This document shows, one piece after another, positions 19,705 through 30,906 of a stretch of DNA of 64,000 bases. This DNA is from Litorivicinus sp. Lineage in GTDB: Bacteria; Pseudomonadota; Gammaproteobacteria; Pseudomonadales; Litorivicinaceae. Below the pieces are notes generated by a model, which was not told where the DNA came from, made no database searches, and saw nothing but the letters and a program-made list of their open reading frames with translations. Position numbers and translations under genes: made by a program. The DNA is taken from NCBI GenBank assembly GCA_018401755.1, contig JAGYKJ010000003.1, forward strand, positions 16,599-80,598. The letters are read 5' to 3'. Each line of letters starts with the position of its first letter. Position 1 is the first letter of the stretch.

Positions 19705-20325
19705 ATGCGAAAGTATTGTGTGTTAATGGCCTGCGCCCTTTTTGTGAGCGTACAGGCATGGGCTGCGAGTGCGGAGACAGATCCCCGTGGTCCAGTGGAA
19801 CCTCTCATGGCAGCGCGTGATGTGTTTTATGTCGATGTCCAGCGCTTTCAGGGCGGCGAGTTGACTGAGACCCAACTGGTGGATCGGATCGCTGAACAGT
19901 TTGCACCCTTGGTGGACCAAGACAAGATGGCCCTTCGGGTCATGGGCCGTCATGCGCGTGCCGCCACTGCTGAGGAGCGCGCTCAGTTTACGGTGCAAAT
20001 GCAAGCCAGTCTGGTCGATGCCTACGCGCGCGGCTTAGCTGGGTATGGAGGCGAGATTTTAACCCTTCCAGAGTCGGCAACAATTTTGGCGCCCGGTCGG
20101 GCTGTGGTCGAGGCCCGTCTCGAGGCGCCGCGCCGTGAGCCCTTGACGATTCAATTCGCACTGAGCTACGAGACAGCACAAGGCTGGAAGGTGGAAAACG
20201 TGGTGGTTGCCGGGATCAATCTCGGGATTTCGCTACGGAACCAATTTGACGACTTGGTGAAGCAAACCGGGTCAGTGGCAGGTGCAGTGGACTCGTGGAC
20301 TCTTGATGTCGTGCGCTCACAATGA
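19705..20325 (+). CDS. mlaC: MlaC, periplasmic phospholipid shuttle
   Basis: 206 aa. An N-terminal signal peptide (about residues 1-20) precedes the MlaC/Ttg2D domain with VDQDKMALRVMGRHARAATAEERAQF arranged as in the family. MlaC shuttles phospholipid between MlaFEDB and outer-membrane MlaA. The ATG at 19705 gives a compact signal peptide; a GTG at 19693 overlapping mlaD is possible. The stop shares ATGA with mlaB. No mlaA is in the window. Confidence 0.92.
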   Translation: MRKYCVLMACALFVSVQAWAASAETDPRGPVEPLMAARDVFYVDVQRFQGGELTETQLVDRIAEQFAPLVDQDKMALRVMGRHARAATAEERAQFTVQMQASLVDAYARGLAGYGGEILTLPESATILAPGRAVVEARLEAPRREPLTIQFALSYETAQGWKVENVVVAGINLGISLRNQFDDLVKQTGSVAGAVDSWTLDVVRSQ

Positions 20326-20588
20326 GCTGGGCGGTTCCTGAGGCGCTGTACGCCGCATCCTGGGTTGACCTGAAGCGTGCTGGGGTGGACGCCCTAGAGG
20401 GTGGTGCCCGAGAGATTGATCTTCAGGCTTGGTCTGATGCCAGTAGCGCACATCTTGCAGTATTGTTGGTGTGGTGGTCGCATGCGCAGTCGCTTGGTAT
20501 GGACGTGTCCTTTCATGGATTAAATCAACAATTTCAGACGTTAGCCAAGTTGGGTGGCGTGTCGTTTATTGCAAAGGAGTCCCACTGA
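20322..20588 (+). CDS. mlaB: MlaB, STAS-domain subunit
   Basis: 88 aa. A short STAS-domain protein: a central DASSAHLAVLLVWW segment contains the conserved D-S-S phosphosite pattern, followed by VSFHGLNQQFQTLAKLGGV. MlaB binds MlaF and is needed for assembly or activity of the transporter. Position between mlaC and ibaG confirms the call, because the sequence itself is weakly conserved. Confidence 0.88.
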   Translation: MSWAVPEALYAASWVDLKRAGVDALEGGAREIDLQAWSDASSAHLAVLLVWWSHAQSLGMDVSFHGLNQQFQTLAKLGGVSFIAKESH

Positions 20589-20589
20589 G

Positions 20590-22738
<2,149 letters not shown>

Positions 22739-22748
<10 letters not shown>

Positions 22749-24040
22749 TTCCAAAACGCCTTGCGACAACCGATGCTGACTTCAGTGCGCAGCTGACCGC
22801 CTTGACTGCGTGGGAGAGTGTCTCCGATCGCGGGCATGAAGCGCGAGTCGCTGAAATCATTGCGTCAGTGCGTGCGGATGGCGACGCCGCCTTGATTCGG
22901 TTTACCAGTGACTTTGATCGGTATCGAGTGTCTTCGGCATCGGATCTTGTTGTGTCGATGGAGGCTCTCGAGGCTGCGTACCATGGGTTACCTGAGACCG
23001 AGCGGAGCGCCTTGGTTGCGGCACGTGATCGTATTTGGGCGTTTCATGAGGCGCAAAAGGAGTCGTCTTGGCGTTTTCCAGATCAAGGCGATGGTGTTTC
23101 TCTTGGTCAAGAAATCCGACCAATGGCGCGTGTCGGTCTGTATGTTCCAGGTGGTAAGGCAGCCTATCCGTCATCGGTGCTGATGAACGCAATTCCGGCC
23201 AAGGTAGCGGGTGTGGGCTTGGTGCAGATGGTGGTCCCAGCGCCTGAGGGTGTCTTAAACCCGCTTGTGTTGGCTGCAGCCTTCGTCGGAGGGGTGGATC
23301 GGGTTGTGACGATCGGTGGTGCGCAAGCGATCGCGGCGTTAGCCTACGGGACCGAGACAGTCTTGCCGGTCGATAAAATCGTGGGCCCAGGGAATGCTTG
23401 GGTTGCGACTGCCAAGCGGCAGGTGTTCGGTAAGGTGGGGATCGATATGATCGCTGGTCCCTCAGAGATTTTGGTCTATGTTGAGCCACCGATGGATCCA
23501 GCTTGGGTTGCGATGGATTTATTTAGCCAAGCTGAGCACGACGAAGCTGCCCAGGCGATTTTGGTGTGCTCGGACCCGCTGTTCATGGAGTCGGTGTTGG
23601 ACGCAATGAATGCGTTACTCCCCACGCTGGAGCGTCGGGAAATCATTGCAGCATCTATCAATGGTCGCTGCGCGTTTATTCGCACGAGCTCACGTGAGGA
23701 TGCCTTGTCGGTGATTAATCAAGTCGCTCCAGAGCACCTGGAGCTTGCCGTGGACGATCCAGACGCGCTACTGCCTGCGATCCAGCACGCCGGGGCGATT
23801 TTTATGGGTCGCTTCACGCCTGAGGCCTTGGGCGATTATTGTGCCGGCCCAAATCACGTATTGCCCACCTCGGGGACGGCGCGTTTTGCATCCCCCTTGG
23901 GTGTCTATGACTTTGTGAAGCGTTCATCGGTGATTCACTGCGCACCGGATGGATCCGCGCGCTTGGCGAAGATTGCGGCTGTATTAGCGCGTGGTGAAGG
24001 CCTCACAGCACACGCACGTTCGGCTGAGTACCGCCAATGA
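22739..24040 (+). CDS. hisD: Histidinol dehydrogenase
   Basis: 433 aa zinc enzyme for the last two oxidation steps of histidine synthesis. Conserved blocks include [52 protein letters not shown] with the following [10 protein letters not shown], and APEHLEL with its zinc-site residues. It starts 10 bases inside hisG and shares ATGA with hisC. Confidence 0.98.
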
Positions 24041-25125
24041 GTACTGCTGACTTCGTGAAGCGATTGATTCGGGCTGATGTGCAAGCAGGTGCTGCCTACC
24101 AGGTTGCTGATGCGTCCGGGATGGTGAAGCTGGATGCGATGGAAAATCCGTATGCGTGGCCGGAACCATTGCGCGCAGAGCTCGCGCATCAACTCGCTGA
24201 CGTTGCCATGAATCGATATCCTGATCCCCATGCACTGAGGACCAAAGAGGCAGTGCGCGGATGGATGGGGATTCCAGCGCATCTAGACCTGTTGTTTGGC
24301 AATGGCTCTGACGAGATCATTGCGTTGGTTGTGAGTAATTTCATTGGTTCAGGGCGCGCAGTCTGTGCGCCTGATCCATCATTTGTGATGTTCCGAGTCT
24401 TGGCAGAGCAGTATCGCGTTCCCTTTGTTCCGTTGCCCTTGACTGCCGAGTGTCAAATTGACCGTCAGGCATGGTTAGCGGCCTTGGCTGATACCTCTCC
24501 CGGCGTCATCTTTATTCCGCAGCCCAATAATCCGACTGGAAATCTCTTTCTCGAGGAAGATTTACGTGCAGTCGTTACCGCAACTGATGCGCTGGTCATC
24601 ATTGATGAGGCCTATACCGCTTTTAGCGAACGAGAGCATCTTGCTTGGGCCAGCGAGTATCCAAATGTTCTGATTATGCGGACGCTCTCTAAGGTGGGGC
24701 TGGCGGGGCTACGCCTTGGGCTATTGATTGGTGATCCCGCGTGGATCCATGAGTTTGATAAGCTCAGACTGCCCTATAACATCAATATCATGACCCAGGC
24801 GGCCGTGCAGTGTGCGATGGCACATCACGATTTATTGGAGTCGCAGAGCATCGCGATTCGGTCAGAGCGAACCCGATTGACGGAATTACTGAGTCAGCGC
24901 GGCTTTGATGTTTGGCCATCACAGGCTAATTTTGTCATTGCAATTGTGCCGAAGGGGCAGGCCAGGACTGTCTTTGAGCACCTCAAGCATTCAGGTGTTC
25001 TGGTCAAGTGTCTGGATGGAGGGCATCCCTTGTTACACGGCGCATTGCGTATTACCGTCGGCACACCAACTGAGACGGATGCGTTGTTAGCCGCCCTTGA
25101 TCAGAGTCCGGTCTTAGGTCGTTGA
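24037..25125 (+). CDS. hisC: Histidinol-phosphate aminotransferase
   Basis: 362 aa PLP-dependent class II aminotransferase. The PLP lysine is in [14 protein letters not shown] (about residue 220). [23 protein letters not shown] and IDEAYTAF are the other cofactor-binding blocks. It sits last in hisG-hisD-hisC. Its last 25 bases overlap the convergent degS-like gene. Confidence 0.97.
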   Translation: MSTADFVKRLIRADVQAGAAYQVADASGMVKLDAMENPYAWPEPLRAELAHQLADVAMNRYPDPHALRTKEAVRGWMGIPAHLDLLFGNGSDEIIALVVSNFIGSGRAVCAPDPSFVMFRVLAEQYRVPFVPLPLTAECQIDRQAWLAALADTSPGVIFIPQPNNPTGNLFLEEDLRAVVTATDALVIIDEAYTAFSEREHLAWASEYPNVLIMRTLSKVGLAGLRLGLLIGDPAWIHEFDKLRLPYNINIMTQAAVQCAMAHHDLLESQSIAIRSERTRLTELLSQRGFDVWPSQANFVIAIVPKGQARTVFEHLKHSGVLVKCLDGGHPLLHGALRITVGTPTETDALLAALDQSPVLGR

Positions 25126-26249
25126 CCAATCACCACCCGACGCAGAATCTCCTGACCCTGGCGCAACAGCTTTAGCTCGATTTCGGTCCCTGGCGCAATT
25201 TCGGCGACTTGGTCCATCGCTGCCCGCCCCTCGGTGACACGCTGCCCGTTTAAGTGAGTCAAAATGTCGCCTGGTAAAATGTCTGCAAGTTGTGCAGGAC
25301 TCCGCCGGAAGACGCCAGCCACTAAGACCCCGGCATTTTGACGGACCCCAAATGAGCGCGCGAGCTCAAGTGTTAACGGTTGGGTTTCGATACCAAGCCA
25401 ACCACGGATCACGGTGCCATGATCAATAAGATCCTGCATGATCTCGACCGCCACAGTAGCTGGGATTGCGAATCCAATCCCATTGGAGCCACCGGATCGG
25501 GAGAAGATAGCGGTATTGATTCCAACGAGTTCACCACGCACGTTGATCAAGGCGCCTCCCGAGTTCCCCGGGTTAATTGCCGCATCGGTTTGGATAAAGT
25601 TCTCGTAGTTGGCTACACCAATTTGATTGCGGCCAACGGCACTTAAGATCCCCATTGTGACGGTCTGTCCGACTCCAAAAGGATTTCCGATGGCGAATAC
25701 GAAGTCACCGACTCGTCCTGGTGACGTGGTTAAGACCAGGGAAGGGAGTTCGTTGAGTTCGACTTTGAGGACTGCGATATCGGTGTCTGGATCAGTCCCA
25801 ACAATCGTGGCTTGGGCGGTACGACCGTCTCTGAGTTCAACGATCACATCGTCGGCACCGGCGATGACATGATGATTGGTGAGTAAATACCCATTGCCAC
25901 TGATGATGACACCAGATCCAAGGCTTGATTGCATCCGCTGGCGGCGTGGTTCACTCGGAAGATTGAAGAAGTTACGAAATGCCGGGTCATTGGCTAGGGG
26001 ATGCACTCGGGTTTCAACCACTTTACTGGTGTAAATATTGACCACGGCGGGTGCGGCACGTTCAACGGCATCGGCGTAGCTCACCACAAGACCCTCGGTT
26101 CTTGCGTTGACGGGTGCGTCGGTTTCAATGAGATTGAGTTCGATGCCTTTCGCGCGTCCAGTCAGCTCCGGAAACTCACGAATGACGAGAAGGGCTATTA
26201 AGATTCCTGTCAGAACCGGCCAAAGAATCCGTGTAATCTGTTGCAACAT
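25101..26249 (-). CDS. degS: DegS/AlgW-type periplasmic serine protease
   Basis: 382 aa. An N-terminal membrane anchor (about residues 8-26) precedes a trypsin-like domain with the triad in NHHVIAG (His), TDIAVL (Asp) and NPGNSGGAL (Ser), then one PDZ domain. The single PDZ and membrane anchor point to DegS/AlgW, which starts the RseA/MucA cleavage cascade releasing sigma-E/AlgU under envelope stress. The ATG at 26249 is preferred over a TTG two codons upstream. It diverges from nif3 with only 21 bases between start codons. Confidence 0.93.
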   Translation of the reverse strand: MLQQITRILWPVLTGILIALLVIREFPELTGRAKGIELNLIETDAPVNARTEGLVVSYADAVERAAPAVVNIYTSKVVETRVHPLANDPAFRNFFNLPSEPRRQRMQSSLGSGVIISGNGYLLTNHHVIAGADDVIVELRDGRTAQATIVGTDPDTDIAVLKVELNELPSLVLTTSPGRVGDFVFAIGNPFGVGQTVTMGILSAVGRNQIGVANYENFIQTDAAINPGNSGGALINVRGELVGINTAIFSRSGGSNGIGFAIPATVAVEIMQDLIDHGTVIRGWLGIETQPLTLELARSFGVRQNAGVLVAGVFRRSPAQLADILPGDILTHLNGQRVTEGRAAMDQVAEIAPGTEIELKLLRQGQEILRRVVIGQRPKTGL

Positions 26250-26270
26250 TGTCAACCAACCTGGAATTGA

Positions 26271-27026
26271 ATGATGCTGAGTCTACAACGTCTTGTCGCT
26301 GAGCTCGATGCGTGGATGTCTCCGTCCTTGTTTCAAGATTACGCTCCGAATGGATTACAGATTGAAGGGCGCCCGATTATCCAGAAAATTGCACTGGGTG
26401 TGACTGCGAGCGCGGCGGTGATTGAGCAGGCGCTCGCTTGGAAGGCAGATGCGCTACTCGTGCACCACGGGTATTTTTGGAAAAATGAAGCGGTGACGTT
26501 GACTGGAATGAAGGGGCGCAGGATCAAGCGCTTGTGTCAGGCTGATGTCTCCTTGCTCGCCTACCACTTGCCATTGGATTGTCATGCGGACTTCGGAAAC
26601 AACGTTGCGCTTGCCAACCAGTTGGGATGGAGTCAATGCGATCGGGCTGATCAACAAGGACTCATTTGGATTGCGACGCTGCCTGAACCGACCACAGTGG
26701 TCACACTGACGGAACACATCACCAGACGGTTGTCGCGCGCGCCCACAGTGATCGTGCCCGATCCGATTCGACATATTCAGCGCATCGCGCTCTGCACCGG
26801 CGGTGCGCAGGATTACTTGACGCGTGCCGCCGCGCTTGGTGTGGACGCGTATTTGTCGGGAGAGATTTCCGAGAGGACCACGCATGAGGCACGGGAGCTG
26901 GAAGTCACATACTTTGCCGCTGGGCATCATGCGACTGAGCGCTATGGGATTCAGGCGCTCGGCCAGCGCGTCTCTGAATCACTCAATGTCAAGGTGGCCT
27001 TTTTTGATGACCACAATCCGGCCTAA
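26271..27026 (+). CDS. Nif3-like dinuclear metal centre protein
   Basis: 251 aa of the Nif3/YbgI family (DUF34). The metal-binding histidines are in LLVHHGYFWK and near the C-terminus in AGHHATERYG, with SGEISERTTHEA between. The biochemical role is unsettled: names such as GTP cyclohydrolase I type 2 homologue are historical, and some members are linked to metal insertion. It lies next to the degS/algW gene, as in Pseudomonas, and ends one base before the convergent zapG. Confidence 0.92.
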   Translation: MMLSLQRLVAELDAWMSPSLFQDYAPNGLQIEGRPIIQKIALGVTASAAVIEQALAWKADALLVHHGYFWKNEAVTLTGMKGRRIKRLCQADVSLLAYHLPLDCHADFGNNVALANQLGWSQCDRADQQGLIWIATLPEPTTVVTLTEHITRRLSRAPTVIVPDPIRHIQRIALCTGGAQDYLTRAAALGVDAYLSGEISERTTHEARELEVTYFAAGHHATERYGIQALGQRVSESLNVKVAFFDDHNPA

Positions 27027-27027
27027 T

Positions 27028-27375
27028 TTAGGGATGTCCGAGTTGGCCGCGTGTATCGGCATAATCGCGGGGAGCTTGCACAAGAGCGGGTTGCTCAAGT
27101 CCGACCGTCACCGTTGCAGCAGATTCACCCTTCAGTTCAGCGATTAAGGCCGTCTGTCGAGCCTGAATGGCCAAAAGATCTGCCTCAGTCGCCTGTAAAT
27201 GTCCCTGAATACGCTCCATTAAGGCGTCTTGCTCGGCCTGCGCAAGGGTGCGCTCGCGATCGAGATCCGGCGGGGTTGTCATCACCACTCGCGCGGGTCG
27301 GATCAACCAACCGATGAGTATGCCAAGACCGCCTGCAATGGCGATCGCAATAAGTACAGTGGGCGTCAGTTCCAA
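27028..27375 (-). CDS. zapG: ZapG/YhcB family cell-envelope protein
   Basis: 115 aa with a TTG start. One N-terminal membrane helix (IAIAIAGGLGILIGWLIRP) is followed by a predicted coiled coil rich in E, Q and A (DALMERIQGHLQATEADLL). This is the YhcB/DUF1043 layout; members connect cell division and envelope synthesis. The TTG at 27375 has GAGGAG 7 bases upstream and puts the helix at the start, while longer versions run into the neighbouring gene's promoter region. Confidence 0.82.
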   Translation of the reverse strand: MELTPTVLIAIAIAGGLGILIGWLIRPARVVMTTPPDLDRERTLAQAEQDALMERIQGHLQATEADLLAIQARQTALIAELKGESAATVTVGLEQPALVQAPRDYADTRGQLGHP

Positions 27376-27460
27376 GGCATATCTCCTCTTGCTCGAGGCA
27401 TAGTGTACTGAAGTTTGCGGTTTGAGGGCGAGTCGGTAGACTCCGCGTTTCGGAGAGATC

Positions 27461-28126
27461 ATGCAAAAACAACCAGAGCTCAATTTGATAGAGGGTCCAG
27501 TCGGGCCGCTTGAAGTCGCAACCCTTGGTATTGCGTCAGAGATGATCTCATTCCCGCAAGGACTCTTGCTGTTACATCCTCACCCACTGCATGGCGGGTC
27601 GATGGCGAACAAAATTGTGACCACGCTGGCTCGGATTGGTCGAGATGCAGGGATTCCGACGTTCGCACTGAATTTTCGTGGTGTGGGCGGCAGCGCAGGG
27701 GCTTTCGATCATGGTCGAGGCGAAGTGGACGATGCGTTGGCAGTGGTGCGTTATGGGTGTCAACTGGGTATTAAGGAGTGGATGCTCGCTGGCTTCTCCT
27801 TCGGTGCAGCAATTGCTGGACGGCTCGCGCCACGCGTTGAGGGTGTAGGACGGGTGATCGACCTTCTTCAAGTAGCCCCTGCTGTTGAAAATTTTCCAGT
27901 CGCGATCGAGCCGCTGGATGACATTCCAGTGGGTGTGCTGTTCAACCTCGATGACGATGTGGTGTCGCCTGACGCGATGCAGACTTACGTTGATCACCTA
28001 AAACCGGCGTGGACTGCAATTCATGCGACAGGTGGGCACTTCTACCACGGAGAGTTGGCGCGATTGAAAATGGATGTCCTGAACTACTGGACATCGCGAG
28101 GACTGCTGCCGAATGCAAGCGACTGA
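27461..28126 (+). CDS. Alpha/beta hydrolase, function unknown
   Basis: 221 aa alpha/beta hydrolase. It has the oxyanion-loop block LLLHPHPLHGGSMANKIVTT, then NFRGVGGSAG, then the nucleophile elbow GFSFGAA with the catalytic Ser. A late acid in the LDDDVVSP region and a His in ATGGHFYHG complete the likely triad. No secretion signal is seen. The substrate is unknown. GGAG sits 5 bases before the ATG. It overlaps zapE by 14 bases. Confidence 0.88.
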   Translation: MQKQPELNLIEGPVGPLEVATLGIASEMISFPQGLLLLHPHPLHGGSMANKIVTTLARIGRDAGIPTFALNFRGVGGSAGAFDHGRGEVDDALAVVRYGCQLGIKEWMLAGFSFGAAIAGRLAPRVEGVGRVIDLLQVAPAVENFPVAIEPLDDIPVGVLFNLDDDVVSPDAMQTYVDHLKPAWTAIHATGGHFYHGELARLKMDVLNYWTSRGLLPNASD

Positions 28127-29207
28127 GCGTTATCAGGCCTTGATTGACGCAGGGTTGATTCAAGCAGATGTGAATCAACTGGCCGCGCTGACCGCTTTGG
28201 ATTCACTTGGGCTCGAGTTAGCCGCCCGCCGCCACTGGAGCGGAGGCCGACGAGGTTTGTTTCGCCGTCGGCATTGGGAAGACCCCCCGAAGGGATACTA
28301 TCTTTGGGGCGGTGTCGGGCGCGGTAAGACCTTTCTGATGGACCTGTTTGTCGACAGCTTGCCTCCCCATACTGCACTGAGACTGCATTTCCACCGGTTT
28401 ATGTCGATGGTGCATGGCCGGCTGACTGCGTTGCAGGGCACTGTGGACCCACTTGAGGCAATTGCTGATGAGCTTGCTAGGAAGCACAAAGTCTTGTGCT
28501 TTGATGAGTGTTTTGTCTCAGATATTACTGATGCGATGGTGTTGGGAACGTTATTTTCCGCATTGTTTCGTCGCGGGGTCGCGTTAGTGACAACCAGTAA
28601 TATTGTCCCGGATGGCTTGTATAAGGATGGTCTGCAACGGGATCGATTTTTGCCTGCGATTGCACTGATTAAGACGCACTGTCATGTCTGGAATTTGGAT
28701 TCTGGGACCGATTACCGCCTTCGCGCGTTGACATCGGCTGCACTGTATTTCTCGCCTTCGGATGTGGCAGCTGAGGCGCAGCTTGAGGACGCATTTTCTC
28801 GCCTGAATCCGGAAGGTTTTCAGGATATGCGATTGTATTTGCAGATTAATCGACGCCAGCTTGGGGTGCGTCGTGTGGGCGATAGCGTAGTCTGGTTTGA
28901 TTTTGATGTACTGTGTGGCCATGGCCGGGCTGTTCCGGATTACATCGAAATTGCGCGGGAGTATCACACCGTGATTCTGAGTCACGTTCCTGATCTCACT
29001 CGTGTTGGAGATGATCAGACGCGTCGTTTTGTACACTTAATTGATGAACTGTATGATCGATCCGTCAAGGTGATCATGAGTGCCCATGTCCCACTCCTCG
29101 ATCTCTATGTCTCAGGACGCTTGAGGTTTGAAATGGACCGGTGTCAGTCGCGATTGCTCGAAATGCAGTCGACCGAATATTTGGAGCGCCCGCATCGCCC
29201 TGTTTGA
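28113..29207 (+). CDS. zapE: ZapE, AFG1-like cell division ATPase
   Basis: 364 aa AAA-family ATPase. Walker A GGVGRGKT is at residues 66-73, Walker B is in VLCFDECFV, and TTSNIVPDGLYKDGLQRDRF is characteristic of the AFG1/ZapE family. ZapE acts on FtsZ rings during late division in E. coli, especially under low oxygen. Its location just before rplM-rpsI is conserved in gammaproteobacteria. Confidence 0.95.
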   Translation: MQATERYQALIDAGLIQADVNQLAALTALDSLGLELAARRHWSGGRRGLFRRRHWEDPPKGYYLWGGVGRGKTFLMDLFVDSLPPHTALRLHFHRFMSMVHGRLTALQGTVDPLEAIADELARKHKVLCFDECFVSDITDAMVLGTLFSALFRRGVALVTTSNIVPDGLYKDGLQRDRFLPAIALIKTHCHVWNLDSGTDYRLRALTSAALYFSPSDVAAEAQLEDAFSRLNPEGFQDMRLYLQINRRQLGVRRVGDSVVWFDFDVLCGHGRAVPDYIEIAREYHTVILSHVPDLTRVGDDQTRRFVHLIDELYDRSVKVIMSAHVPLLDLYVSGRLRFEMDRCQSRLLEMQSTEYLERPHRPV

Positions 29208-29221
29208 TACAGAAAAGGTGC

Positions 29222-29250
29222 TTGCGGTTTTTAGACTCGATCTCTATAAT
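29222..29250 (+). promoter_or_regulatory. Sigma70-type promoter for rplM-rpsI
   Basis: TTGCGG (29222-29227), a 17-base spacer and a perfect TATAAT (29245-29250). A GC-rich discriminator (CCGCGCC) follows, a feature of ribosomal promoters under stringent control. It leaves a leader of roughly 40 bases before the rplM ATG. Read directly from sequence; the start of transcription is inferred. Confidence 0.8.
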
Positions 29251-29294
29251 CCGCGCCTCTTTGATAGTTGAGTGCCCGGTAAGGCTTACGAAAA

Positions 29295-29726
29295 ATGAAG
29301 ACGATTAGCGCCAAACCAGAAACAGCCCAACACGATTGGTTCGTGATCGACGCCGATGGCGTAACGCTTGGTCGTCTTGCGACCGAAGTTGCGCGTCGCC
29401 TGCGCGGGAAACATAAGACTGAGTACACGCCTCACGTCGACACAGGTGACTTCATTGTCATTGTGAATGCGGAGAAGGTGAAGGTCACGGGTAACAAAGC
29501 CCAAGACAAAATGTATTATCGCCACACGGGTCACCCGGGTGGACTGAAAGAAGCTAACTTTACGCAAATGATTGAGCGGACACCTGAGAAGGTGATTGAG
29601 TTGGCGGTGAAAGGTATGTTGCCTCGTAACCCGCTGGGTCGCGCGATGTACCGGAAGTTGAAGGTGTATGCTGGACAAGAGCATCCACATACGGCGCAAC
29701 AGCCTGAAACACTGACATTGTCATAG
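29295..29726 (+). CDS. rplM: 50S ribosomal protein L13
   Basis: 143 aa (E. coli 142). Typical L13: [25 protein letters not shown] at the start (DADG, LGRLA), [12 protein letters not shown], and the MLPRNPLGR block. It is followed after 8 bases by rpsI, the usual L13-S9 operon, and is driven by the strong promoter at 29222. Confidence 0.99.
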   Translation: MKTISAKPETAQHDWFVIDADGVTLGRLATEVARRLRGKHKTEYTPHVDTGDFIVIVNAEKVKVTGNKAQDKMYYRHTGHPGGLKEANFTQMIERTPEKVIELAVKGMLPRNPLGRAMYRKLKVYAGQEHPHTAQQPETLTLS

Positions 29727-29734
29727 GAACAAAC

Positions 29735-30127
29735 ATGGCGCTTTCTCAGAATTACGGCACGGGCCGTCGCAAAACATCCACAGCACGTGTGTTTATGCGT
29801 CCCGGATCAGGGCAGATCGTGGTAAACGGTCGCACACTGGATCAGTATTTCGGGCGCCCGACATCACGAATGGTTGTGCGTCAGCCGCTGGAATTGGTTC
29901 AGATGACTGATAAAGTCGATTTGATGGTGACCGTCGCCGGTGGTGGTCCATCTGGCCAAGCGGGCGCGATTCGGCATGGGATTACCCGTGCGTTGATTGA
30001 ATATGATGAAAATCTCAAAGGGGACTTGCGTCGAGCCGGTTACGTGACACGGGACGCTCGCGAAGTGGAGCGGAAGAAGGTTGGTCTTCGCAAGGCGCGG
30101 AAGCGTCCACAGTACTCCAAGCGTTAA
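29735..30127 (+). CDS. rpsI: 30S ribosomal protein S9
   Basis: 130 aa, identical in length to E. coli S9. The [13 protein letters not shown] start, [15 protein letters not shown] and the basic tail [11 protein letters not shown], which reaches the P-site tRNA, are canonical. AGGA lies 6 bases before the ATG. A strong intrinsic terminator follows at 30139. Confidence 0.99.
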   Translation: MALSQNYGTGRRKTSTARVFMRPGSGQIVVNGRTLDQYFGRPTSRMVVRQPLELVQMTDKVDLMVTVAGGGPSGQAGAIRHGITRALIEYDENLKGDLRRAGYVTRDAREVERKKVGLRKARKRPQYSKR

Positions 30128-30138
30128 TTGCGCTCCGT

Positions 30139-30166
30139 CAAACCCGCTTCGGCGGGTTTGTTGTGT
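30139..30166 (+). terminator. Intrinsic terminator after rpsI
   Basis: A perfect 9-bp stem CAAACCCGC/GCGGGTTTG with a TTCG tetraloop (30139-30160) is followed by a T-rich stretch (TTGTGTT). It lies 12 bases after the S9 stop and closes the rplM-rpsI operon. Confidence 0.88.
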
Positions 30167-30213
30167 TCTGGGCATAGAAAATAGATTTTTTATGATAATT
30201 CGTCATATGGCGC

Positions 30214-30242
30214 TTGAACCAATGCCCTGTGATTCCTAAAAT
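30214..30242 (+). promoter_or_regulatory. Sigma70-type promoter for petABC
   Basis: TTGAAC (30214-30219), 17-base spacer, TAAAAT (30237-30242). It lies 42 bases before the petA ATG and after the rpsI terminator, so petABC is probably transcribed from here. Confidence 0.7.
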
Positions 30243-30284
30243 CGACGGGATTATTCACTTTGTGTTGTCTTTAGAGGACCAGCC

Positions 30285-30906
30285 ATGACAGACGCTGTCG
30301 TCACCGGATCGGAACATCCAGAAAATCCCTCCACTGCGCGCCGAAAATTTCTGGTTGGCGCAACGTCCGTCATCAGCGCGATTGGCGTTGTCGGTATCAT
30401 GACGCCCTTTGTCTCATCCTGGCATCCCAGTGCCAAAGCCAAGGCGGCCGGCGCACCAGTGAAGGTCGATATCTCGAAAATCATGCCTGGGGATCAAATT
30501 CGAGGCGGAATGGCGCGGAAAGCCGGTGTTTGTATTGCGTCGTACTCCTGAGATGATCGAGGCGTTGAGGGGATTAACCAGTCAACTGGCAGATCCGGCC
30601 TCTGAGGCACCACAACAACCTGCCTATGCGGGTGGTGAGTTGCGTGCAATCAACCCCGAGGTGGCTGTGATGGTTGGTATCTGTACCCACCTCGGATGCT
30701 CACCTCAGTTTCGCCCTGAAGTGGCAGCAGCTGATCTTGGGGCCGACTGGGTCGGCGGTTACTTCTGTCCATGTCATGGATCCAAGTTCGATCTCGCAGG
30801 ACGTGTGTATAAAAGTGTCCCTGCGCCTACCAATATGGTGGTTCCACCCCACACCTATGAATCAGAGAATGTCATCATTATTGGTGTAGATCAGGAGGCT
30901 GCGTAA
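30285..30906 (+). CDS. petA: Ubiquinol-cytochrome c reductase Rieske iron-sulfur subunit (frameshifted in this sequence)
   Basis: The N-terminus has a twin-arginine-like ARRKFLVGAT and a membrane helix (about residues 20-42). The C-terminal half has both 2Fe-2S loops, CTHLGC and CPCHGS, with the downstream proline loop. The two parts read in different frames. Removing one G near 30507-30508 gives RGEWRGKPVFVLRRTPEMI and a continuous 206-aa protein, the normal Rieske layout. Because petB and petC are intact and the complex needs all three, a sequencing error is the best explanation. It shares TAATG with petB. Confidence 0.93.

Noticed and set aside
22902..23489. 195-codon open frame antisense to hisD
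   Set aside because: Proline/arginine/histidine-rich shadow of a conserved gene with no start signal.
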